Shown here: positions 1 to 7,373 of the stretch, piece after piece
How the letters are laid out: each line of letters starts with the position of its first letter
Position numbering within the stretch: position 1 is the first letter of the stretch
NCBI GenBank assembly: GCA_013215505.1
Contig: JABSQZ010000001.1
Span: forward strand, 434,001-498,000
DNA: 64,000 nucleotides
Source: Oceanospirillaceae bacterium
GTDB taxonomy: Bacteria; Pseudomonadota; Gammaproteobacteria; Pseudomonadales; Balneatricaceae
Direction: 5' to 3'
Position numbers and translations under genes: made by a program
Notes under the pieces: generated by a model
Told to the model about the DNA's origin: nothing
What the model saw: only the letters and a program-made list of their open reading frames with translations
The model's database searches: none

Positions 1-305
1 TCAGCATCGACAGCACCGGTATGTTACTCAAAGGTTTAAATGATCGAGGACTCAATATAAACAAAGACAACTTTACGATCTTGTGCGAAAGCTACTTAGT
101 ACACTGGCAGTTAGTCAAACAGGGGTTAGGTATCGGCATAATGCCCGAGGATATTGGCGATGCAGAGCCTGCAGTAGTAAGGGTTTTAGGTAATCAAGTG
201 CCTCTCACTTTCCCCATATGGCTAACCACCCACCGCGAACTGCATACCAGCCGACGGGTACGGTTAGGGTTCGATTTGTTGGCAGAAGAATTAAAAAATC
301 AGTAG
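1..305 (+). CDS. LysR-family transcriptional regulator, C-terminal part only
   Basis: The reading frame is open from base 3 and stops at 305, so only about the last 100 residues are in the window. The visible part matches the end of a LysR substrate-binding domain: a phrase like GLGIGIMPEDIG, then hydrophobic beta strands, and the usual closing section on comparison of arms and final helix (WLTTHRELHTSRRVRLGFDLLA). The helix-turn-helix lies outside the window. The gene is convergent with the ROK repressor, so its target is probably on the unseen left side. A heptamer tandem repeat begins just after its stop codon. The family is fairly sure; the effector is unknown. Confidence 0.75.
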   Translation, partial: SIDSTGMLLKGLNDRGLNINKDNFTILCESYLVHWQLVKQGLGIGIMPEDIGDAEPAVVRVLGNQVPLTFPIWLTTHRELHTSRRVRLGFDLLAEELKNQ

Positions 306-323
306 CGAGTCGTAAGTATCGAG

Positions 324-399
324 TAGTCTGTAGTCTGTAGTCTGTAGTCTGTAGTCTGTAGTCTGTAGTCTGTAGTCTGTAGTCTGTAGTCTGTAGTCT
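324..399. repeat. Heptanucleotide tandem repeat, TAGTCTG x about 10.9
   Basis: Ten exact copies of the 7-bp unit TAGTCTG run from 324 to 393, followed by six of seven bases of an eleventh. The repeat lies between the 3' ends of two convergent genes. Its flanks contain an imperfect inverted motif (AGTATCGAG on the left, CTCGATACT on the right). Related 7-bp tracts follow glk and aroA. The even copy identity suggests recent slippage. Confidence 0.95.
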
Positions 400-437
400 T
401 TTGATTGTTACTTACAACTCGATACTCAATACTGGTT

Positions 438-1622
438 TTAAAGAAGCATTTTCGACAGTGAGGGTGCCAGAGTTGCATTCGAGGCGGCTGCCGCTGCCCC
501 AAGTGCCACTGTGATTGGGCCTGAGGCTGCTGTGTAGACATTATCGAAGCTGTCCTCGGCCACCAGCACTGAACCGCTCTGGGCAATACAGCTGTTTAAA
601 ATTGCTTCAATTAATTCGCTGGAGACTACCCCACCGATAAAAATAGCTTCTACGTCTAATGTCGCTTTGACAATATCTATGGCTCGCTCCAGATAGATGG
701 CATTGGCCTCAATCCAGGCCAGTACTCTAGGGTCTTTATCCTTGAATAGTTGCTCCGCGCGAGTGATTGAGCTGGCATCATCAGGGGGTAGCGACAGCGA
801 TTCGCAGAGTGCAAAGATTGACAGATAGCGCTCCAGACAACCGCGTTTACCACAGTGGCACTGCTTGCCATTTGTTTCAATAACGATGTGCCCCAGCTCA
901 CCGGCGTTACTTTGATTACCTCGATACAGTTCGCCGTCCAGGACTAAACCGGCACCAAACCCCAGCCCAAAATGCAACAGTACATAACTGCTGAGCCCCT
1001 TGCCTTTGCCGTAAAAGTATTCCCCCAGGGCCGCCGCTGCTGCATCATTTTCCAGGATGACTGGATGTCCTAACTCAGTGCTTAACAACGCGATATTTTC
1101 TGCTAAACCAAACTCGGCAAAAGCGGTGGTTTCAAAGCGAGCTACTTCTCTGCCGCCAAAGGGGCCGGGCGCAGCTACCCCTATTCCTAATACTCTTTTG
1201 GAAAACTCTGGGCACTGTGCTCGAAATACTGCGACCAATTCAAAAATCAGTGCGTTAGTGGCATCGACGCTGCGCTTGTTTAACTGCCGGGAGTCGGCCC
1301 AAACCTGGGTACCGGCTAAATCACAGGCCACTGCTGTGACAGTGAACTGATCGACCTGGATGCCGATGCTAAAAGCTTTGCTCGGGCACAGTTGCACTAA
1401 CATCCCCGGGTTGCCACGGCCTTTTTTCTCACCTGCGGACAAACTGACAATGCCGTCTTCAATCAGCTCGGCGACAATGTTCTGCACTGTCTGTCTGGAA
1501 AGCTGTGTCTGGCTGGAAATCGATGTCCGCGAAACCGGTCCCTGCAGGCGAATTATCTCTAGTACCACTGAGTGGTTATGAGACTTAGCGCGCAGTAGAT
1601 TCGTGCCTTTGGTTCGAAACAT
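438..1622 (-). CDS. ROK-family transcriptional repressor (NagC/Mlc/XylR type)
   Basis: This 394-residue protein has an N-terminal winged helix-turn-helix (about residues 15-65, with SRTSISSQTQLSRQTVQNIV) and a C-terminal ROK sugar-kinase-like domain. The ROK zinc motif CHCGKRGC is at about 255-262, preceded by the GELGH signature (241-245). A G-x-G-V-A-APGP phosphate-loop-like stretch is near 147-154. It is divergent from a sugar ABC transporter operon with glucokinase, so it most likely represses that operon and is released by the incoming sugar or its phosphate. The perfect inverted repeat at 1741-1775 is the probable operator. Length and domain order are normal for a ROK repressor. The inducer cannot be told from sequence. 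Confidence 0.9.
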   Translation of the reverse strand: MFRTKGTNLLRAKSHNHSVVLEIIRLQGPVSRTSISSQTQLSRQTVQNIVAELIEDGIVSLSAGEKKGRGNPGMLVQLCPSKAFSIGIQVDQFTVTAVACDLAGTQVWADSRQLNKRSVDATNALIFELVAVFRAQCPEFSKRVLGIGVAAPGPFGGREVARFETTAFAEFGLAENIALLSTELGHPVILENDAAAAALGEYFYGKGKGLSSYVLLHFGLGFGAGLVLDGELYRGNQSNAGELGHIVIETNGKQCHCGKRGCLERYLSIFALCESLSLPPDDASSITRAEQLFKDKDPRVLAWIEANAIYLERAIDIVKATLDVEAIFIGGVVSSELIEAILNSCIAQSGSVLVAEDSFDNVYTAASGPITVALGAAAAASNATLAPSLSKMLL

Positions 1623-1740
1623 GATACTTAACCTGTTGAATTATTAGGGGCAGTTACAGCTGACTATAACACAAAAGAAGCTGCTGCCAGGGTCTATGTG
1701 CTACCGATACGGCAAATATCAGAACGCCAATCTACTAAAA

Positions 1741-1786
1741 TTTATTTATTAAATCAAATTGACATAATAAATAAAATCAGCATAAT
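1741..1786 (+). promoter_or_regulatory. Promoter of the sugar ABC operon with overlapping ROK-type operator
   Basis: A perfect 11-bp inverted repeat, TTTATTTATTA at 1741-1751 and TAATAAATAAA at 1765-1775, has its arms on both sides of a consensus -35 box TTGACA (1759-1764). A good -10, CATAAT (1781-1786), follows after 16 bp. A third half-site (TAATAAAT) overlaps the -10 region. A repressor bound here would block RNA polymerase. AT-rich arms of the TTATTT/AAATAA kind resemble NagC/Mlc sites as I remember them, which fits the divergent ROK gene. Confidence 0.75.
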
Positions 1787-1841
1787 AAATGAGCAACCTT
1801 ACTGAAAACGACCGTTTAAACACCGAGGAGAATTGAAAGTC

Positions 1842-3089
1842 ATGAAACTAAAAAAAATCGCATTGACTTCTGCAGCCTTTGCGCTGGCCAGCGTAATGCA
1901 TACCACGGCACTAGCAGAAACCACCCTTAAAGCACTGTTTATGAGCCAGGCGGCCTACAGTGAAACCGATGTTAAATCGATGACTGCGGCATTCGAGAAA
2001 TCCAATCCCGATGTTAAAGTCAACTTAGAGTTTGTTCCTTACGATGCGCTGCACAGCAAAATTGTCGCCGCATCTGGGGCCGGTAGCCAGGGCTACGATG
2101 TCGTGTTATTTGATGTGATCTGGCCGGCAGAATTCGCCAAGCGCGGCTTCTTACTGGATGTCAGTGATCGCATTCCCAGCGATTATAGCGAGCAAATTTT
2201 TCAGGGGGCCTGGACCACTGTTGAATACGCCGGTAAGCGCTACGGTATGCCTTGGATCTTAGACACTAAATATCTGTTTTATAACAAAGAAATGTTATCT
2301 AAAGCCGGCATAAGTAACCCGCCAAAAACTTGGGACGAAATGTTGCAACAGTCCAAGATCATCAAAGACAAAGGCATTGTTAAATACCCTATGGTGTGGA
2401 ACTGGTCTCAGTCTGAAGGCATGATCTGTGATTACACCACCATCATGTCCTCTATGGGTGGTGAGTTCTTTGTCGACGGCAAACCCGCCTTCAACACTGG
2501 CGGTGCAGTGCGAGCACTTGAGTATATGCGTGGATCTTTGGATGACGGATTGTCCAACCCCAGCTCGCGCGAGTTCTCTGAGGAAGACGTGCGCCGGGTA
2601 TTCTCTAACGGTGAAGCGGCCTTTGCCCTGAACTGGACTTACATGAATGCACTGGCTAACGACCCTAAAGAGAGCAAGATTGCCGGTAAAGTCGGTATCG
2701 CGCCCGCTCCGGGATCTGCGGGTATCTCTACGGCATCTGCGGTTAACGGCTCTATGGGGCTAGGTATTCCCAGTGGCAGCGCCCACCCGGACGAAGCCTG
2801 GGCCTTTATCAGTCACTTGACCAAACAGGGCACTCAAGAGCAGTTCTCTAAACTGAGCTTACCTATCTGGAAGAAGTCTTACACAGTGCCTGCAGTCACC
2901 AATGGACAGCAGGATCTAGTGGCGGCGGCTAAAGAGTCAATCGCGGTGATGTACCCTCGCCCGCTGGTTAAGTCTTACGCGGAGATTTCCGACATCCTGC
3001 AACTGCGTATTCACGAAGTGTTACTGGGCAAAAACGACGCTCAGTCAGCGCTGGACGCCGCCAGTAAGAAAGTGGCTCGCATTCGTTAA
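1842..3089 (+). CDS. Sugar ABC transporter, periplasmic binding protein (CUT1 family)
   Basis: This 415-residue extracellular solute-binding protein of family 1 has a clear signal peptide (MKLKKIALTSAAFALASVMH..., cleavage near TALA/E). The body shows the hinge and ligand phrases of maltose/trehalose-type binding proteins: YDVVLFDVIWPAEFAKRG, YGMPWILDTKYLFYNKEM, PKTWDEML and a late GSAHPDEAWAFISHL. The start is placed at ATG 1842 because the GAGGAG box (1825-1830) is 11 nt upstream; a TTG at 1833 would be only 2 nt from it. It is the first gene of the operon and delivers sugar to the two permeases that follow. Glucose or a glucoside is inferred from the adjoining glucokinase; no glycosidase is present. 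Confidence 0.9.
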   Translation: MKLKKIALTSAAFALASVMHTTALAETTLKALFMSQAAYSETDVKSMTAAFEKSNPDVKVNLEFVPYDALHSKIVAASGAGSQGYDVVLFDVIWPAEFAKRGFLLDVSDRIPSDYSEQIFQGAWTTVEYAGKRYGMPWILDTKYLFYNKEMLSKAGISNPPKTWDEMLQQSKIIKDKGIVKYPMVWNWSQSEGMICDYTTIMSSMGGEFFVDGKPAFNTGGAVRALEYMRGSLDDGLSNPSSREFSEEDVRRVFSNGEAAFALNWTYMNALANDPKESKIAGKVGIAPAPGSAGISTASAVNGSMGLGIPSGSAHPDEAWAFISHLTKQGTQEQFSKLSLPIWKKSYTVPAVTNGQQDLVAAAKESIAVMYPRPLVKSYAEISDILQLRIHEVLLGKNDAQSALDAASKKVARIR

Positions 3090-3127
3090 TCAAAGCATGG
3101 CGAAGCTGCTCGCTTCGTTTCCATAAA

Positions 3128-3163
3128 GCCCCGCAAGTAGTCTGTTTAGCAGCGCTGCGGGGC
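3128..3163 (+). other. Intercistronic GC-rich hairpin after the binding-protein gene
   Basis: GCCCCGCA (3128-3135) pairs perfectly with TGCGGGGC (3156-3163). No T-run follows, so this is not a standard terminator. Its place between the binding-protein gene and the first permease is where mRNA-stabilising hairpins keep binding-protein expression above that of the permeases, as known for malE-malF. The function here is inferred. Confidence 0.6.
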
Positions 3164-3204
3164 CATTCAATTTAATCCCAAATTTTTATTCTCTGGAGAG
3201 TGTG

Positions 3205-4095
3205 ATGCGATCATTAATAGGCGCAAAACAACAAAAATGGTTATTGTTAGCGCCCGCGCTTACGGTACTCGCACTTATCTCTTTTGTTCCCTTTGTGCAA
3301 ACGCTATGGCTGAGTTTCAGCGACAGTGAAATCTCTGCACTACCTACTGTGGTCTCTTTTATAGGCCTGGAAAACTATATTTATGCCCTGACTGACCCAG
3401 ATTTTATCGACTCACTGGGCCGCACACTGTATTTCACTTTCGTCTCGGTTGGCGCCGAAGTCATTTTAGGCGTGGCAGTGGCACTGTTGCTCAATCAGCA
3501 GTTTAAAGGTCGCACTTTAATGCGGGCGCTGATTATCTTGCCCTGGGCCATCCCGACTATTGTCAATGCGGTCACCTGGCGGCTTATCTACAACCCGGAA
3601 TACGGCGCTCTTAATTCTCTGCTGATGCAACTGGGGATTATCGGCGAATACCAAAGCTGGTTGGGAAATCCGGATGTCGCTATGAACATGGTAATACTGG
3701 CAGACGTCTGGAAAAACTTCCCACTGGTCGCCTATGTGGCACTGGCGGCACTGCAAACTGTACCTATGGATATGCTCAATGCTGCACGCCTGGAAGGCGC
3801 GAACGCCTGGCGACGCTTCTTTAAAATCACCTTGCCCTGGATTATCGGACCGCTACTGGTAATTATTGTGTTGCGCTCAGTGGAAGCATTCCGGGTGTTT
3901 GACATTATTTATGTCATGACCCGCGGGGGACCGGCCAATCAAACCAAGACTGCCAGCTTCTATGTCTATCAGGAATACTTCAGCTATTTGCGCTCTGGCA
4001 GCGGTTCCTCCTACGCCATCATTGTGGCACTGATTTCTATTATTCTGATCTTTGGCTACTACAAAGCCGCCAAGCGACAAAACGGGAGCTTGTAA
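3205..4095 (+). CDS. Sugar ABC transporter permease (MalF-like)
   Basis: This protein of about 296 residues is an inner-membrane permease of the MalFG type with about six transmembrane segments; the first is near residues 12-32 (WLLLAPALTVLALISFVPF). The cytoplasmic EAA loop that contacts the ATPase is seen as MLNAARLEGANAWRRFFKIT with downstream LPWIIGP. The start is taken at ATG 3205, 4 nt after GGAGAG; the GTG at 3202 would be too close to the Shine-Dalgarno sequence. The gene ends one base before the next permease start, showing operon structure. It transports the sugar captured by the upstream binding protein. Confidence 0.9.
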   Translation: MRSLIGAKQQKWLLLAPALTVLALISFVPFVQTLWLSFSDSEISALPTVVSFIGLENYIYALTDPDFIDSLGRTLYFTFVSVGAEVILGVAVALLLNQQFKGRTLMRALIILPWAIPTIVNAVTWRLIYNPEYGALNSLLMQLGIIGEYQSWLGNPDVAMNMVILADVWKNFPLVAYVALAALQTVPMDMLNAARLEGANAWRRFFKITLPWIIGPLLVIIVLRSVEAFRVFDIIYVMTRGGPANQTKTASFYVYQEYFSYLRSGSGSSYAIIVALISIILIFGYYKAAKRQNGSL

Positions 4096-4096
4096 T

Positions 4097-4948
4097 ATGC
4101 ACAGCACTATCAAAAGACCCCGCCATTTGAGCTGTTTGCTCTATGCAAGCCTGACCTTACTAGCCTTTTTTGTATTGGCTCCGGTGCTCTGGTTACTACT
4201 GATGAGCTTAAGCAGCCCCACAGATTTAACCAAAGTACCGTTGCAGTGGATTCCGTCACAGTGGGATTTCAGCCGCTATGCACTCTTGTTAGATTGGCAA
4301 AATGGTTCCGGAAAACGCTTTCTGGCGGCCATGCTCAACAGTTTAATCATCGCCACTAGCGCCAGTTTCATTGCCTTGGTCGCCGGGGTATTAGCCGCTT
4401 ATGCGTTCTCCAGGCGCAATGCATCTATGTTACTGATGTTCGCATTTTTGGCCACTATTATGATGCCGCCGATCACGTATATTTTGCCTTTATACTCGGC
4501 CTTTAGTGAGCTGGGTATCTTAAACACTAAAGTTTCACTGATCATATGTTATAGCGCGATGCTGATCCCCTTCGCCATCTGGCTAATGAAAACCAACATC
4601 GACGTGCTACCAGAAGAGATAGAACATGCCGCCATGATCGAGGGAGCGGGAACAATTTACACCCTGCGTAAAGTAGTGTTGCCAATTATCCTGCCGGCAA
4701 TTGGCGCCACCGCGATGTTGTCATTTTTAACCGCCTGGGATGAGTTTTTTTACGCGCTGATATTCAGCAGCGATCTCAGCGCCAAAACCATACCTGTGGC
4801 CATTGCAGATTTCTCGGCGGGACGGGTGACCGATTTTGGGGTGATTGCCTCGGTGGGTGTATTAGCTTCAGTCCCCCCGGTACTCATCGCCTTGTTCTTC
4901 CAGCGCTTTATCGTATCGGGCTTAGTCGGTGGCAGTGTTAAAGGCTAA
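4097..4948 (+). CDS. Sugar ABC transporter permease (MalG-like)
   Basis: This second permease of 283 residues has a cytoplasmic N-terminus, six predicted transmembrane segments and the EAA motif EIEHAAMIEGAGTIYTLRKV followed by LPIILPA. It ends with a hydrophobic segment and a short VGGSVKG tail, typical of MalG-like proteins. ATG 4097 lies one base after the upstream stop, with GGGAG 8 nt before it. A longer reading from 4052 would overlap the previous gene by 44 bp and lacks a Shine-Dalgarno sequence. It pairs with the MalF-like permease to form the channel. Confidence 0.9.
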   Translation: MHSTIKRPRHLSCLLYASLTLLAFFVLAPVLWLLLMSLSSPTDLTKVPLQWIPSQWDFSRYALLLDWQNGSGKRFLAAMLNSLIIATSASFIALVAGVLAAYAFSRRNASMLLMFAFLATIMMPPITYILPLYSAFSELGILNTKVSLIICYSAMLIPFAIWLMKTNIDVLPEEIEHAAMIEGAGTIYTLRKVVLPIILPAIGATAMLSFLTAWDEFFYALIFSSDLSAKTIPVAIADFSAGRVTDFGVIASVGVLASVPPVLIALFFQRFIVSGLVGGSVKG

Positions 4949-5010
4949 CAATAAAAATTCCTGCCGCCCATTAAATAAAGTATAAAAACAACAGACAAGC
5001 GAGACCTATT

Positions 5011-6225
5011 TTGAGTGATTCAAGCAGCAGCTTTATAAGCAATCAAGTGAGTGACATTAGCCCTGTCCAGTCCAGTACCACACAAAGTCAGCGCCGTGGT
5101 AGCAGTGCTGATCAGGACGATGTTATTTTATCCATTCGCTCGCTGTGTAAAAGTTATTTCGACGCCGAAATCTTGCAGGACATCAACCTGGAGATTAACA
5201 GTGGCGATTTTCTGGTATTAGTGGGTCCTTCTGGCTGCGGCAAGTCAACCTTACTGAGCTGCATCGGTGGGCTCACCGATGTCACCTCTGGCGAGATTTT
5301 CTGCCGCGGTAAAAACATCACTCAACTGGATCCCGCTAAACGGGATATCGCCATGGTGTTTCAGTCCTATGCACTTTTCCCCAATATGACGGTGGCACAA
5401 AATATCGGCTTTGGCCTGGAGGTGCGCAAAGTACCTGCCGCTGAACGCAAACAAAAAATCCAACAAGTTGCCGAAATTCTGCACTTACAGCCACTGCTGG
5501 ATAGAACCCCGGCACAGCTCTCCGGTGGCCAACGCCAGCGAGTGGCCATGGGCCGGGCGTTAGTGCGCGACCCGACACTGTTTTTATTCGACGAGCCACT
5601 GTCTAATCTGGATGCAAAATTGCGTTTGAGCATGCGCACAGAGATCAAACATTTACACCAAAGGCTCGGTGGCACTATGGTCTATGTCACCCACGATCAA
5701 GTGGAAGCGATGACCTTAGCCAGTAAAATAATGGTCCTTAATCAGGGGCGAATTCAACAGTTTGGCAGCCCTGAAGAAGTCTATAAAAGACCGGCAAATA
5801 CTTTTGTCGCAGAATTTATGGGCTCACCGGCGATGAATTTAATTCGCGCCAAAGTAATCGTTGAAGCCGGGGCTGTGAAGATACAGATACACAGAGAAGA
5901 CAGAGCGCCGCTTGTTTTTATCGAGCAAGCGGCAACCGATGCGCTGCGCGCCTTTAACAACCAGAGCGTTATCATTGGCTTGCGACCAGAATCCATCAGT
6001 GATGTAGCGGCGCGCGATCCACAGCGCAGTCACAGTGCAGAATGTCGGATCGAATATATAGAGGGAATAGGCTCCGATGTTTACGCCACCCTAAAACTAG
6101 GCGGCAGTGATGTTATCAGTCGACTTCATGGTGACTCAAACGTGTCTGCAGGTGATCGCCAGCAGTTACATTTTGACCTCAGTAATATCTCCTATTTCGA
6201 CCCCAGTAGCCAACTCAGGATTTAA
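5011..6225 (+). CDS. Sugar ABC transporter ATP-binding protein (MalK/UgpC/MsmK-like)
   Basis: This 404-residue ATPase energises the two upstream permeases. Walker A GPSGCGKST is at 72-80, the Q-loop phrase MVFQSYALFP near 116-124, the signature LSGGQRQR at 170-177, Walker B FLFDEP at 191-196 and the switch His in VTHDQVEA. A C-terminal TOBE/regulatory domain of about 150 residues follows (IGLRPESI). The start is TTG, and the N-terminus carries about 37 extra Ser/Gln-rich residues before the normal beginning; an in-frame GTG at codon 13 is an alternative, and no strong Shine-Dalgarno sequence settles it. Stop and glk leader are only 4 nt apart, so glk is probably co-transcribed. Confidence 0.9.
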   Translation: MSDSSSSFISNQVSDISPVQSSTTQSQRRGSSADQDDVILSIRSLCKSYFDAEILQDINLEINSGDFLVLVGPSGCGKSTLLSCIGGLTDVTSGEIFCRGKNITQLDPAKRDIAMVFQSYALFPNMTVAQNIGFGLEVRKVPAAERKQKIQQVAEILHLQPLLDRTPAQLSGGQRQRVAMGRALVRDPTLFLFDEPLSNLDAKLRLSMRTEIKHLHQRLGGTMVYVTHDQVEAMTLASKIMVLNQGRIQQFGSPEEVYKRPANTFVAEFMGSPAMNLIRAKVIVEAGAVKIQIHREDRAPLVFIEQAATDALRAFNNQSVIIGLRPESISDVAARDPQRSHSAECRIEYIEGIGSDVYATLKLGGSDVISRLHGDSNVSAGDRQQLHFDLSNISYFDPSSQLRI

Positions 6226-6229
6226 TTTG

Positions 6230-6322
6230 ATGCACATATCCAACGACCAAACACACTCAATAGTAGCTGACAATGCAGAAGGCACTAATACTCTAATAAC
6301 ACTGACTTGTGGAGTTACTTAA
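6230..6322 (+). pseudogene. Diverged partial copy of the glk 5' end; 30-codon ORF coupled to glk
   Basis: The 30-codon ORF MHISNDQTHSIVAD... ending in LTCGVT is plainly homologous to the first 29 codons of glk directly after it (MHFSSGQTYSIVADVGGTNT...). By hand alignment about 60 of 78 bases match, with one codon inserted (AAT after GAC). The nucleotide-binding phrase ADVGGTNTR has become ADNAEGTNTL. The ORF stops at TAA 6320-6322, overlapping the glk ATG at 6322. It may be a dead remnant of a tandem duplication or a retained leader peptide that couples translation. Many of the changes fall at third positions, which hints at past constraint. Confidence 0.7.
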
Positions 6323-7290
6323 TGCACTTTTCCAGCGGCCAAACTTACTCGATAGTAGCGGATGTAGGTGGTACTAATACCCGAATAGCATTGACTTGTA
6401 GATCAGTACTGCAAGAATTCTCTATCCAACATTTTTCCAATGATGATTTTAAATCTTTTCAGCAGCTGTTAACTTGCTATACAAAGGGTTGGCCACTAGC
6501 CAATATCGACTCCGTCTGTATCGCCTTGGCAGCACCTGTGACCGGGCAGCAGGCACGCCTAACCAATCGTAACTGGTTAATAGACACCCTCAGTATTCAA
6601 CAACTTTTAGGCTGTAAAAAAGTGCAGCTAATTAATGATTTTGAAGCACTGGCCCTGTCATTAAATGAAATCAATGACGCTGATTTACAGCCTATATCCG
6701 CTGTGCAGGCAAAAGCTGGCGGGGGTAAAAAAATGGTGTTAGGGGCGGGAACTGGCTTTAACGGGGCACAATTACTGGACAATAATTTATCCGGTGTGGC
6801 AAGAGTCAGCTGCGCCGAGTGCGGGCACATGACCTTGCCGGTGGAGTCTCTTGAAGAGATGAGGTTAAGAAATTATCTGGCCGGTTTCTATCACCGGGCA
6901 TCTATTGAGCGGGTCTTATCCGGGCAAGGTTTAGTCAATCTTTATCAGTGGCTGGGAACCGATAAGAATATTACCACAGACGACCTCAGCCCAGCGCAAA
7001 TAGCGGCAGCTGCATGCTCCGACGACGATCCATTGTGCAGAGAAGCCGGTGAGCTATTCAGTCGCTTTTTTGCCCGAGTGGTCGGTGATATGGCACTGGC
7101 GTTTCTGCCCTATGGCGGTATTTACCTCTCTGGAGGGGTTTCCCGCGGCTTAGCGCAACTGTTAAAACAGCCAGCATTTATCGATACTTTCCATGCCAAG
7201 GGACGGCAGAGCGAGCTGATGAAATCATTTAATATCCAACTGATCACCTCAGACAACAGCGCATTACTAGGCTGCGCCGCGGCTTTATAA
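6322..7290 (+). CDS. glk: Glucokinase
   Basis: This 322-residue enzyme phosphorylates glucose with ATP to glucose 6-phosphate in the cytoplasm. It belongs to the bacterial Glk family rather than ROK: N-terminal phosphate loop ADVGGTNTR at 13-21, LTNRNWLID, INDFEALALS with the catalytic Asp, GAGTGFNGAQ, ECGHMTLP and a C-terminal GGIYLSGGVSRGL. Length agrees with E. coli Glk (about 321). ATG 6322 has GGAG 7 nt upstream and overlaps the stop of the duplicated leader ORF; the longer TTG reading from 6307 has no support. It is last in the transporter operon and converges with pgi, so it makes the substrate that Pgi isomerises. Confidence 0.93.
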   Translation: MHFSSGQTYSIVADVGGTNTRIALTCRSVLQEFSIQHFSNDDFKSFQQLLTCYTKGWPLANIDSVCIALAAPVTGQQARLTNRNWLIDTLSIQQLLGCKKVQLINDFEALALSLNEINDADLQPISAVQAKAGGGKKMVLGAGTGFNGAQLLDNNLSGVARVSCAECGHMTLPVESLEEMRLRNYLAGFYHRASIERVLSGQGLVNLYQWLGTDKNITTDDLSPAQIAAAACSDDDPLCREAGELFSRFFARVVGDMALAFLPYGGIYLSGGVSRGLAQLLKQPAFIDTFHAKGRQSELMKSFNIQLITSDNSALLGCAAAL

Positions 7291-7297
7291 ACAAGTA

Positions 7298-7373
7298 GGA
7301 AGTCGGAAGTCGGAAGTCGGAAGTATTTAAACTGACGACTCGCGACTTACTACTTTCTATTTACGACTAGTTA
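7298..7373. repeat. Heptamer tandem repeat GGAAGTC plus facing degenerate copy
   Basis: Three exact GGAAGTC units and a partial fourth (7298-7324) begin 7 nt after the glk stop. From about 7334 the opposite strand carries a related degenerate sequence (read on minus: TAGTCGTAAATAG, AGTAGTAAGTCGCGAGTCG) beginning right at the pgi stop. Each of the two convergent genes therefore has its own 3' tract, oriented with the gene. Confidence 0.85.

Noticed and set aside
299-586. 95-codon leftward ORF across the TAGTCTG array and the end of the ROK gene
   Set aside because: Its C-terminal part is just the translated 7-bp repeat and the rest is out of frame with the well-supported ROK gene.
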